Program-made: the position numbers and the translations under genes
The notes under the pieces: generated by a model
The model's input: the letters and a program-made list of their open reading frames with translations, nothing else
Databases searched by the model: none
What the model was told of the DNA's origin: nothing
DNA from: Candidatus Poribacteria bacterium
Lineage (GTDB): Bacteria; Poribacteria; WGA-4E; WGA-3G
NCBI GenBank assembly: GCA_028820845.1
Contig: JAPPII010000009.1
Location: 1-64,000, forward strand
Length of the DNA stretch: 64,000 bases
Reading direction: 5' to 3'
Shown here: positions 16,651 through 24,558 of the stretch, piece by piece
Numbering within the stretch: the stretch's first letter is position 1
How the letters are laid out: every line of letters begins with the position of its first letter

Positions 16651-17367
16651 ATGGGAAAAATAGCAGTTATTGCGGGTGTGGGACCTGGCTTAGGGGCTGC
16701 TCTCGCCCGTAAATTTGTAGAGGAAGGCTGCGACGTAGCCCTCCTGTCACGCTCATCCGCCTACATAAAAAACCTCTCTACAAGATTGGGAGAATCCGGT
16801 CGTAAAGCCATACCCATCCCAACAGATGTTGCCGAAGCCGAGGAAGTCGCAGCAAGTTTCGCACGCATTCGAGAAGAACTCGGCGATCCGGACATCCTTG
16901 TGAATCATGCAGGGAACGCTGCTTGGGGGAGTTTCGCCGATCTCACACCCGAAGCGTTTGAAGGTGCGTGGCGCGTTTGTACGCTCGGTGGATTTCTCTG
17001 TTCAAAACAAGTCGTACCGGGGATGCTTCAGAAAGGTGGCGGGAATATACTATTCACGGGTGCGACATCTGCTGTCCGTGGCAGAGCAGGCGCGCTGGCG
17101 TTCAGCAGTGCGAAGTATGCCACACGCGGCTTAGCATCGGCACTTGCCCGTGAAGTCGGTCCACAGGGTATCCATGTCTCGCACATCATTATCGACGGTG
17201 TTATTGATACACCGGGGGTACGGCAACGCTATAAACTCAGAGAAAACGAGCCGCTCCTTGAACCCGATGCGATCGCGGATACCTATTGGGCTTTGATACA
17301 GCAGGAACGGAGTTCGTGGACTTTTGAAGTAGATGTCCGCCCGTATAATGAGGAATTTTTTACTTAA
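16651..17367 (+). CDS. Short-chain dehydrogenase/reductase lacking the usual catalytic Tyr
   Basis: 238 residues. Cofactor loop GVGPGLG (residues 10-16), NHAGN (the NNAG equivalent) and TGATSAV with the catalytic Ser. At the YxxxK site the sequence is FSSAK (F151, K155), so the Tyr is Phe. An SDR subgroup with FxxAK at this site is common in bacteria and is annotated as oxidoreductase, so this need not be inactive. It may be transcribed alone: a terminator-like hairpin precedes it and a convergent gene follows. Substrate unknown. Confidence 0.8.
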   Translation: MGKIAVIAGVGPGLGAALARKFVEEGCDVALLSRSSAYIKNLSTRLGESGRKAIPIPTDVAEAEEVAASFARIREELGDPDILVNHAGNAAWGSFADLTPEAFEGAWRVCTLGGFLCSKQVVPGMLQKGGGNILFTGATSAVRGRAGALAFSSAKYATRGLASALAREVGPQGIHVSHIIIDGVIDTPGVRQRYKLRENEPLLEPDAIADTYWALIQQERSSWTFEVDVRPYNEEFFT

Positions 17368-17376
17368 AAGGAAATC

Positions 17377-17400
17377 GGTGCGGTTACAAACCGCACCTAC
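17377..17400 (-). repeat. Hairpin repeat, copy d (perfect nine-pair stem)
   Basis: GGTGCGGTT, ACA, AACCGCACC, then TAC. Read on the minus strand: GTAGGTGCGGTTTGTAACCG. It sits between the convergent SDR and PhyH-HEAT genes and could form a hairpin in either transcript. Confidence 0.75.
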
Positions 17401-17423
17401 CGTGATTGGGAACGCTGGGTCCC

Positions 17424-18797
17424 CTAAAAGGTGCTCTCTTTTGAGGTTAGCGGACACCAGCGTGTCGTTTCGAGGTAGTGGAGTAGCACGGTTTTCGCTG
17501 CGGGTGTTCCGATACGATAAAGTGCATGCACGGCATCCCCACGTACGTAACGATTCTCATCAAGCAGGACATTTTGCAATCCTTCAACCGCGCCGGGTGC
17601 GTCTCTACCGATTCGCGCCAAGGCGAAAACCGCATTCCGGCGAACGCCAGGGCTTTCATCTTCCAACGCCTTCACAATCCGAGGTACAGCAACTGAGCTC
17701 GACTGGCTTGTTGTTCCCAACGCCTCAATCGTGCGCGAACGAACAGCACCAGAAGGGTCGTCCAGTGTTTCGACTAACGCAGGCACCGCGGGTTCAGCCT
17801 TGATCCCCAAGTCGCCGAGTGCTTCCGCCGCGTTATCACGCACGTATTCACAGGAATCCTTCAATGCCTCACGTAAGGGTTCAACTGCTGGGGTTCCCAC
17901 TGCGTTGAGAGCATAACAAGCGTTTCGACGTGTCATCTCCGATTCATCTTGCAAACACTGCACCAACGCAGGCACCGCCGCCTCTCCAAATCGGGGCAAT
18001 TCATAAGCTGTTTGCAATCCTATTGATTCCGATGTGCTGTTGAGCGCACTGATTAAACTCGATAACGACTCACCGTTCGGCGTTTCGTGCGTGTCAGCAT
18101 CCTCAATTCCTTGATGCCATTTCCAGAGGTGTTGAAACATTTTCTGATGTTCTGCGGGTCCTGCAAGAGAGCCGTTTGCCCAATCGGTCTCCTTATTTGC
18201 CCACGTCGGTTCCTGCGGCTCCGACATGCGGGTATAGAGAAACTTCATCATGTAGCGCCTCTTTTCGCTACTATTAGGCATAGCGCGGTGCCAGAGGTCA
18301 TAGTTTGCGAAGGCGACTGTTCCCGCTTTGCCAACAACAGGTTGTTCAGGTGAAATCTCTGCGCCTTCACGGGTGCTATAGTAGTGACTCATTGGGACAA
18401 CTCCGGTAGGACCGAGTTCTAACGGAGTATCTTGCGGATAATAGAAAACGAGTAACCTACGTGTATGATGCGACCAGCGTTTGCCACCGTCTTGGTGCAT
18501 CCCTTGCCCCTTGCTACCGGGTGGATTATAGTGGGGATGGCGATGCGGTTGCATGTAGTAATCCGCGCCAAGCAGGCTTGTCAAAGCACCTTCAACGTTT
18601 GGGTCGTCAAGGACATTCTGAATTTCAGGTATCCGCGGCACGAGGTTATTACCGGGATTACCTTCCTTATCAAAGACGGTCATCGTCTTCTCATAGATTG
18701 CATCGTGAAACTGTGCGGGCAGATCGGTTGTAACGGTGACGTAACCGTTCACAATAAAGTGTCGCATCTGCGCATCTGTCAAGAGACCTTCTGCCAT
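17424..18797 (-). CDS. Phytanoyl-CoA dioxygenase-like protein with C-terminal HEAT repeats
   Basis: 457 residues. Residues 1-215 are a PhyH-type Fe(II)/2-oxoglutarate oxygenase: MHQDGG gives the iron-binding H101-x-D103, LWHRAM the distal H170, and R180 the 2-oxoglutarate-binding Arg. From about residue 245 there is a run of about six HEAT/PBS-lyase-like repeats (units with A/VPALVE.L.D, NAA.AL..LG), a protein-interaction scaffold. The fusion of the two is uncommon. The enzyme is likely active. Substrate unknown: relatives hydroxylate lipids, amino acids or ectoine. TGGAGGAACAA-type purine-rich sequence precedes the ATG. Confidence 0.88.
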   Translation of the reverse strand: MAEGLLTDAQMRHFIVNGYVTVTTDLPAQFHDAIYEKTMTVFDKEGNPGNNLVPRIPEIQNVLDDPNVEGALTSLLGADYYMQPHRHPHYNPPGSKGQGMHQDGGKRWSHHTRRLLVFYYPQDTPLELGPTGVVPMSHYYSTREGAEISPEQPVVGKAGTVAFANYDLWHRAMPNSSEKRRYMMKFLYTRMSEPQEPTWANKETDWANGSLAGPAEHQKMFQHLWKWHQGIEDADTHETPNGESLSSLISALNSTSESIGLQTAYELPRFGEAAVPALVQCLQDESEMTRRNACYALNAVGTPAVEPLREALKDSCEYVRDNAAEALGDLGIKAEPAVPALVETLDDPSGAVRSRTIEALGTTSQSSSVAVPRIVKALEDESPGVRRNAVFALARIGRDAPGAVEGLQNVLLDENRYVRGDAVHALYRIGTPAAKTVLLHYLETTRWCPLTSKESTF

Positions 18798-18981
18798 TTT
18801 TTGTTCCTCCCTCTTTTTTGAAACTTGCCAAAGGGCTGTCTACAAGCGTCCGATGCGTCTAATTATTCCACAAAATTGTGCAATTTTCAAGAAATTTTCC
18901 TGTCAAATCCGAAATTGTGATAAAATAGCAAGAAATTGGAGTCAATTCGTAGGGCTATAGCACGAACTTGGAGGTTTTAGG

Positions 18982-20187
18982 ATGGGACGAAGTTTTGAAA
19001 AATCACTGGCATGGCAGAAGCGCGCCAGAGCTGCACTGGTCGGCGGCGGGCAACCGCATAAGCAGAGCCAACCGCCGAGACCTGTTATGATTGCAGGTGC
19101 GAAAGGAGCGCATTTTTGGGATGCCGATGGCAACGACTATATCGACTATCTAATGGGATACGGACCGATGATCCTTGGACACGCCTATCCTACCGTGATT
19201 GAGACGGTCACAAGACATCTTGTTGAACGCGGTAACGTTTACAACTTCGGACATACGCTTGAGGTAGAGCTTGCTGAAAAGTTGGTTGAGATTATTCCAT
19301 CGGCGGACAAGGTTGGCTATTTTGTTGGCGGTTCAGATGCAACGACGGGTGCGATTAAGTTCGCGCGGGCGTATACCGGTAAAGAAAAGGTAATTCGTTC
19401 GGGTTATCACGGATGGCACGACTGGTGCAGCCACGCCCGCGGACATTTGCCGAGTGCTGCCGCATCTACACTGAGCGTCGATTTTAACGACCTTCAAGGA
19501 CTCGCTGACCTTTTTAAAGCGCACCCTGACGAGATCGCGTGTCTGATTATGGAACCCTCTGGGCACGATCTTCCGAAAGATAACTTCCTCGAAGAAGCAA
19601 AGAAACTCGTGAATGCTAACGGCGCGTTGATGATCTTTGATGAAGTCAAAACGGGATTCCGCTACGCTTTGGGCGGTGCCCAAGAATACTTCGGTGTTAC
19701 TCCTGACATGTCCGTTTTTGGAAAAGCACTCGCCAACGGGTTTGCGACTGCTGTCGTCGTCGGTAAAAAGGAAATCATGGACGAGGTCGGCGATGTCTGG
19801 GTAGCCGCGACCTTCCACGGAGAGGTCTCCCTCGTTGCCGCCGCAATCGCTACGATAGAAGAACTTGAGGCGAAAGACGGTGTCGCATTCATGTGGAAAC
19901 AGGGACAGAAACTACTCGATGGCTACAGGGAGATGGTAGCACGCCTCGGCATTGAGAACGCTCGGATCGGTGGTATCGGTCCGATGCCATACTTCGGATT
20001 GAACACCGATAGCAGCGATGAACGCCAACAACGTTTCCATCAGACCTTCTACGAAGCGACTTTAGATGGCGGTTTGTACCTACCGGAAGGACATATCTGG
20101 TTTATGTCGATGTCGCATACGGATGAAGATATTGAGAAGACGCTTACGGTTTCTGAAGATGCCCTTAAACGCGCCAAGGCTGCATAG
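18982..20187 (+). CDS. Class III aminotransferase (glutamate-1-semialdehyde aminomutase-like)
   Basis: 401 residues, PLP-dependent fold type I. Visible are DADGNDYIDYLMGYGPMILG (substrate entrance), GGSDATTGAIKFARAYTGK (PLP phosphate site), GYHGWHDW, LMIFDEVKTGFR (the Asp contacting the PLP ring nitrogen) and FGKALANG with the Schiff-base Lys. It resembles HemL but lacks close identity in the gating region, so a different aminotransferase acting on an unknown substrate is more likely than heme synthesis. AGGTTTTAGG lies before the ATG. The next gene is a PhyH-like protein, possibly the same pathway. Confidence 0.85.
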   Translation: MGRSFEKSLAWQKRARAALVGGGQPHKQSQPPRPVMIAGAKGAHFWDADGNDYIDYLMGYGPMILGHAYPTVIETVTRHLVERGNVYNFGHTLEVELAEKLVEIIPSADKVGYFVGGSDATTGAIKFARAYTGKEKVIRSGYHGWHDWCSHARGHLPSAAASTLSVDFNDLQGLADLFKAHPDEIACLIMEPSGHDLPKDNFLEEAKKLVNANGALMIFDEVKTGFRYALGGAQEYFGVTPDMSVFGKALANGFATAVVVGKKEIMDEVGDVWVAATFHGEVSLVAAAIATIEELEAKDGVAFMWKQGQKLLDGYREMVARLGIENARIGGIGPMPYFGLNTDSSDERQQRFHQTFYEATLDGGLYLPEGHIWFMSMSHTDEDIEKTLTVSEDALKRAKAA

Positions 20188-20338
20188 GAAGGGCAAAACC
20201 GCTGAACAGTTGTAGCAATCAGGAATGTGAGTCGCACTTTCTTTAAGCCGTTCACAATTCCTAAGGAAGCACTGCAACTTCACCGAAAACCTGCCCGAAA
20301 CGTAGTGGAGGGCAGCCCAGGAGCGAATAGTTAAAAAA

Positions 20339-21232
20339 ATGGCAAAAGTCATACATCACAGCAACCCCTTCATTGTTGACAAAAACCTCGGATCGGCACT
20401 TGACTTAGAGAACGCAGATGCCCAACTCACCGCAACAACTTCTGATGGCAGTCCAGTCGTCGCACCGACGCAGGAACAGAAATATCTTTTTGATATGCGC
20501 GGTTGGCTCTTAGTTCCAGGCGTGCTGTCGGGTGATGAACTTGCGGAGATGCAGGAATTTGCCCACCGACTCCGCCATGACCCGGAATCAATCCCAGAAC
20601 ATGAGCGTTCTCCGCTCGGCGGTCCTTTGCAACGTTTATCGGATCACCCAAATGTTGTGGGCTTCCTGAACGAGTTCGTGGCGCATCCTGCGCTATCGAG
20701 TCAGGAGTGCTATGGATTCCGGATGGAGTCGTGTAGTCTGTTCTATCGGACTGTTGGTGACGGAAATTTCGGACCGCACAACGGAAACGGAATGCTCCGT
20801 TTTCCGGGTGACTCCCATCTCTATCGGTGTATCCCAGGCAAGGCACACAGCGGGTTAACCCGCGTTGTTTGGGAACTGAATCCAGTGAAATACCGACAAG
20901 GTGGGACGCTATTTATTACGGCGAGTCATAAGGCAGTCTACACAGCACCGGACACAATCCAGAGTCCAGATTCTCCGATTTGGGATACGTACGAGTGTCC
21001 CGCTGGCTCCCTGCTATTTTTCACAGAAGCACTGACGCATAGCACGCATCAATGGACGAATGCAGAAAACGATCGGCTGGCTACTTTCAGTTGCTACAAC
21101 ACAGTGAACAGCAAGTGGCACGACTGGGATCCACATCCTAAATTGTTAGCGGAAATGCCTGCGAAACGCCAGACGCTCTTCCGTCCAGTCCGCGCTGCGA
21201 ATAATTTGATTGGGGAGAGGTATCGGCATTAA
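20339..21232 (+). CDS. PhyH-like protein with an HxG instead of HxD iron motif
   Basis: 297 residues. The fold is the Fe(II)/2-oxoglutarate PhyH type, with a distal His in LTHSTHQW (H234 or H237) and an Arg (R246) in NDRLATF. At the position of the HxD triad the protein has PHNGNG: H147-N148-G149, so the carboxylate ligand is missing. In the same superfamily, halogenases replace this Asp by Ala or Gly and bind chloride there. Alternatives are an Asn150-liganded oxygenase or a pseudoenzyme. There is a 150-base gap after the aminotransferase gene with no clear ribosome site. Confidence 0.75.
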   Translation: MAKVIHHSNPFIVDKNLGSALDLENADAQLTATTSDGSPVVAPTQEQKYLFDMRGWLLVPGVLSGDELAEMQEFAHRLRHDPESIPEHERSPLGGPLQRLSDHPNVVGFLNEFVAHPALSSQECYGFRMESCSLFYRTVGDGNFGPHNGNGMLRFPGDSHLYRCIPGKAHSGLTRVVWELNPVKYRQGGTLFITASHKAVYTAPDTIQSPDSPIWDTYECPAGSLLFFTEALTHSTHQWTNAENDRLATFSCYNTVNSKWHDWDPHPKLLAEMPAKRQTLFRPVRAANNLIGERYRH

Positions 21233-21248
21233 GAAGCGGCTCAGACGC

Positions 21249-21279
21249 ATAGGGACAGAGCCTTTGAGTCTGTCCCTAT
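21249..21279. terminator. Hairpin between convergent genes
   Basis: ATAGGGACAGA, nine-base loop, TCTGTCCCTAT: a perfect 11-pair stem between the PhyH-like gene and the caspase-like gene on the other strand. The T-tract is weak on both sides, so it may act as an RNA end-stabiliser as much as a terminator. Confidence 0.6.
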
Positions 21280-21284
21280 ATCTT

Positions 21285-22910
21285 CTATGAAACTGTCTGC
21301 CTCGTTTTCCGGTATCTGTAATATGTCCACGCGCCAGATGTGATTAGAATGACGACGACAACAACGAGACCGATATTAAAAAGATAACGGGCGCGATTGA
21401 GTTCCCAGAGGCGTTGGCTCGCGAGTTCCGCAGCCGGAGTTCCCTTTCGCGCCTTCGCTTTTAACTCTTGCCAATACCTTTTTGCGAGGTCTGGCTGTCC
21501 ATGTTGTTCGGCAAGCTTCGCTGTAACAACCAGCGTATTAACATCGTGAACATCTTGTTTGTCGAGCGCATCGGCGAAGGAGCTGAGAAGTAAAACCGTT
21601 AATTCTGGGGACATCTGTGGGAAATCTGTAGTCTGTTCAATCCCGTTCTGAAACGCGATAATCGCGCCTTGATGGTCGTTTTGATCAAAGGCAATCTGTG
21701 CGATTTCAAACCACGTCCGTTTAACAAGTTGAATCGTGTGTTCTATATCGGTATAGCCATCAAACGTGAAAGTAAGGGCTTCATAACTCAGATCACCTTG
21801 TTTTGCGTGAAGCGTGTAAGTTTCACCGAGTGTAAGCAACCCTGAATCCTTCCAATCGTCAAAGCGGTAAGCACCATCTGCCTCAAGCGTCTGCTGGTGT
21901 GTTGTTCCACCAATCCAAACGATTGTCCCAGTGACCGGTTGACCCTCAACACCTACGACAGTCCCGTGTATAGCAATAGGTTGCAGGACCCACCCCATGC
22001 GGACGGACTCCCCGAGCACCAATTGCAATTCGGCAGTTTTGGGGAGAGGGATATGATAACCAAGCTTCTTAACCGATACTGTGGAAGTGCCCTGCTGCAA
22101 ATTCTCTGTGACGAGTGCCGGTGTGCTCCCAACTTCTACATCGTTAATAGAAATTTGTGCGCCATCAGGAAAGGTCTCAATCTTAATCGCAGGACTGAGT
22201 TTGAGAAGCGCTGCCTCAACATCACCCGTTGGTGCGAGTACGCCGTTAGGGAGTTCCTCATCTGTCCGGAACAATTCAAAGGTCTCAATGATACTGATCT
22301 GCCTGTTCTCATCCGTATCAGTTGTGTCTGTAGCAAGTGCGTCGTTGAGTACCCGAAGAGCTCTCGTAGCATCTGCTTGGGGTGCCAATTGAATCACGTT
22401 CAGGGCAGCACTGCCCAGAATCTCACGGTTGGCATAGTAAGTGTTTAGGTCTGTATCATCGGAGTACCCATCAAGTATAACAACGGCGCGTCCTTCAAAA
22501 GACTCCCTAAACCACTGATTCAGCGTTGCATCTTGAATCGTTTGCGTATCACCTGGAATTAGCAGATGCATGGCATTCGGGCGTCTGTGTTTGACAACCA
22601 TTCCATGAAATAAAAAGATTAGGGTTGCATCCGGCTGTACTTGCTGCCCAACTTCTTGAAGTAAGGCGTAAATCTCTTGCGTGGTAACAACATCACCTGC
22701 AAGACGATGGATCTGCTCACTCGGCACCTGTCCGCGCGTCGTCAGGAGTTCAGTAAGCGTATTTAGCAGTTCATGTGCACGTGCATCCGGGGTTGCATCC
22801 ACAATCAACCAGTGTACGCCAGAATCAACCGAAAACGCTGGCACGGATACGGCGATAACGAGTGCTGCAGAGATAAAAATGGCAGCGAGAATAGTGTTGG
22901 GTTTCAGCAT
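21285..22910 (-). CDS. Membrane-anchored caspase-like fold protein with PEGA domain, catalytic Cys lost
   Basis: 541 residues. Signal peptide (AAIFISAALVIAVSVPAFS), then a caspase/peptidase C14-like fold: LIFLFHGM gives the usual His (H102) but the strand that should end in the catalytic Cys reads VVILDGYSD (147-151), with Tyr/Gly in place of Cys. A PEGA domain follows (about 245-295; FPDGAQISINDVEVGSTP), then a carboxypeptidase-regulatory-like beta domain (315-395), a helical region of TPR type, and a C-terminal transmembrane helix (NIGLVVVVVILITSGAWTYY) with a short basic tail. It is therefore probably displayed outside the inner membrane as a non-catalytic binding or scaffold protein. Confidence 0.75.
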   Translation of the reverse strand: MLKPNTILAAIFISAALVIAVSVPAFSVDSGVHWLIVDATPDARAHELLNTLTELLTTRGQVPSEQIHRLAGDVVTTQEIYALLQEVGQQVQPDATLIFLFHGMVVKHRRPNAMHLLIPGDTQTIQDATLNQWFRESFEGRAVVILDGYSDDTDLNTYYANREILGSAALNVIQLAPQADATRALRVLNDALATDTTDTDENRQISIIETFELFRTDEELPNGVLAPTGDVEAALLKLSPAIKIETFPDGAQISINDVEVGSTPALVTENLQQGTSTVSVKKLGYHIPLPKTAELQLVLGESVRMGWVLQPIAIHGTVVGVEGQPVTGTIVWIGGTTHQQTLEADGAYRFDDWKDSGLLTLGETYTLHAKQGDLSYEALTFTFDGYTDIEHTIQLVKRTWFEIAQIAFDQNDHQGAIIAFQNGIEQTTDFPQMSPELTVLLLSSFADALDKQDVHDVNTLVVTAKLAEQHGQPDLAKRYWQELKAKARKGTPAAELASQRLWELNRARYLFNIGLVVVVVILITSGAWTYYRYRKTRQTVS

Positions 22911-22953
22911 AGGTTCTACCCGTAAATTATGTTTCGAGTCTACTTAACAGATT

Positions 22954-22982
22954 AGTTTAACAAAAACTGTGAACGATTTCAA
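22954..22982 (-). promoter_or_regulatory. Promoter of the caspase-like gene
   Basis: On the minus strand TTGAAA, 17 bases, TAAACT, about 45 bases before the ATG at 22910. Confidence 0.5.
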
Positions 22983-22999
22983 GAAAAAAGAACCACATT

Positions 23000-23431
23000 A
23001 GATGTTAAAATGTCTAAACGTTTAGTGGAAAACTGCGTCAAAAGATTATAGATTAAGGTTTCTTAGCGCAGCTTGCAAATTTCCAAAATTTCCTATTTTG
23101 AAGCGAAGCGTCTGTATTAGGATTAAGGGGCGCGGTTAGAAATTGTGCTTACAAATTAGGACGGACATCGAGCGAAATTGAAGGGGCTCGCGTCAACGTC
23201 ATAATATATATGGTCAATAACCCTAAAGCTAAAGCATCGGGCTTGTGCGAAGCGTATGCCAAACGTTCACTCCACGAGTTAAACTATTGACTACAGTCAG
23301 CGCATTCGCTATATCGCGGTCTCTCGGCGTGGCAGTCAATGCAATGTTTCGGATGCTCCCCAAGTCTGATTCCTCTTGGAGACTGCGATCTGGATGGGGA
23401 AACATATAACCCGAAAGGGAGATTACATACA
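23000..23431 (+). ncRNA. Candidate omega-RNA region of the IsrB-like element
   Basis: About 430 bases with no gene, directly upstream of the IsrB-like start. In IscB/IsrB elements the guide-bearing omega RNA is encoded just upstream of the protein, and for IsrB it is around 300 nt. Several short inverted segments are present. The stretch also contains a decayed copy of the GGTT...AACC hairpin repeat near 23128-23152. The RNA itself is inferred from position only. Confidence 0.35.
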
Positions 23432-24454
23432 ATGTATGTTCCTGTTAAGAGTAAAGACGGTAAGATATTAATGCCGACTCATCCTAATAAGGCGGGTATG
23501 CTCATTAAGAAAGGGTTGGCAACACCGTATTGGTCTAACGGTATATTTTGTCTCAGACTTAACTATGCTACAGAAGACGAATACACACAAGATATAGTAG
23601 TAGGTGTAGACCCCGGTAGCAAAAAAGAAGGTTTTACAGTGAAGTCTGAAAAGCATACCTATTTGAATGTGCAGGCGGACGCTCACAGTAAAGTCGGCAA
23701 GAAAGTTGAAAAGCGTCGGGAGTTGCGGAGAGGGCGTCGGTCGCGTAAATGTCCGAATAGGAAGCATAGGACGAATCGTCTTGCGAACCAAGTCCGTATT
23801 CCCGCGGGCACACGCGCACGTTGGGATTGGAAGTTGCGTATCCTCGACTGGTTATCCAAACTCTATCGAATCACGCATGTATGTGTTGAAGATATTAAGG
23901 CACGGACGATAGCATATGCGAAAAAGTGGAATACCTCTTTTAGTCCCCTTGAAGTGGGTAAGCAGTGGTTCTACGCTGAAGTTCAGAAGCGTTGGGACCT
24001 GCGAACCCTTCGAGGATGGGAAACAAAGGAGATACGAGAGAGACTTGGACTCAAGAAGTCTTCCAAGAAACTTGCTGAAACCTTTGACGCACATTGTGTG
24101 GATTCTTGGTGTCTTGCATATCACACGGTAGGAGGTGAAAGCAGCCCTGATAATACCCATATATTCTGCCTATCACCGATACCGATACGGAGGCGTGAAC
24201 TTCATAGACAGAACCCACAGAAAGGTGGCAACCGTCCGCGTTATGGTGGGACGACTTTCAATGGCTTGGTAAAGAACACACTGGTTAGGCATATTAAGCA
24301 TGGCTTGACCCGTATTAGCGGCTTTAGCAAAAGGGGTATTTCGCTATATTCTTTGGCAGGAAAGCGTCTTTGTCAAAACGCGAAAATAGCAGATTTCAAG
24401 GTGCTAACACGCCTTAACTTTAACTATAGGAGTGGGCATTCCTCCCCGAGCTAA
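23432..24454 (+). CDS. isrB: IsrB-like RNA-guided RuvC protein (RRXRR, no HNH)
   Basis: 340 residues from the ATG at 23432, chosen because the family begins (M)xVPVxxKDGKxLMPTHP. After this PLMP-like domain come RuvC-I (VVGVDPGSKKEGF), an arginine-rich bridge helix (RRELRRGRRSRKCPNR, the RRXRR motif), RuvC-II (VCVEDIKA) and RuvC-III (FDAHCVDSWCLAY). Between RuvC-II and RuvC-III there are only about 65 residues (FSPLEVGKQWFY, RGWETKEIRERLGL) and no HNH nuclease, which is the IsrB arrangement; IscB has HNH there. All RuvC acidic residues are present, so a guided nicking activity is plausible. The frame runs into the right-end hairpin of the element. Confidence 0.8.
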   Translation: MYVPVKSKDGKILMPTHPNKAGMLIKKGLATPYWSNGIFCLRLNYATEDEYTQDIVVGVDPGSKKEGFTVKSEKHTYLNVQADAHSKVGKKVEKRRELRRGRRSRKCPNRKHRTNRLANQVRIPAGTRARWDWKLRILDWLSKLYRITHVCVEDIKARTIAYAKKWNTSFSPLEVGKQWFYAEVQKRWDLRTLRGWETKEIRERLGLKKSSKKLAETFDAHCVDSWCLAYHTVGGESSPDNTHIFCLSPIPIRRRELHRQNPQKGGNRPRYGGTTFNGLVKNTLVRHIKHGLTRISGFSKRGISLYSLAGKRLCQNAKIADFKVLTRLNFNYRSGHSSPS

Positions 24455-24474
24455 AGCAGCGGGGTCTCCTGCCC
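24434..24474 (+). repeat. Right-end hairpin of the IsrB element
   Basis: Nested stems GGGC/GCCC and CCCCG/CGGGG around the loop AGCTAAAGCAG. It overlaps the last codons of the IsrB-like gene. Such imperfect hairpins are the single-strand DNA recognition structure of IS200/IS605 elements. Confidence 0.7.
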
Positions 24475-24558
24475 GAAGATTGACAATACGGTTTTGGTGT
24501 AATCCGTGGGTTCCCAAAACTTGAGGATAGATAGTGTTGAATCGACACAAGCATCGGT

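Larger units (their letters stand above)
22990..24480 (+). mobile_element. IS200/IS605-like element carrying an IsrB-type gene
   Basis: The right end has the family's hairpin: GGGC (24434-24437), CCCCG, loop AGCTAAAGCAG, CGGGG (24444-24464) and GCCC (24471-24474), as in many IS605-type elements. A related word, AGCTAAAGCATCGGG, occurs on the left at about 23227-23241. No TnpA transposase gene is present, so movement would need one in trans. The left boundary is not visible and is given only as the start of the non-coding stretch. Confidence 0.6.

Noticed and set aside
18982-20187. HemL (glutamate-1-semialdehyde aminomutase)
   Set aside because: It shares the fold and lysine motif, but the neighbours are PhyH genes and the surrounding sequence is not close to HemL, so only a class III aminotransferase call is safe.
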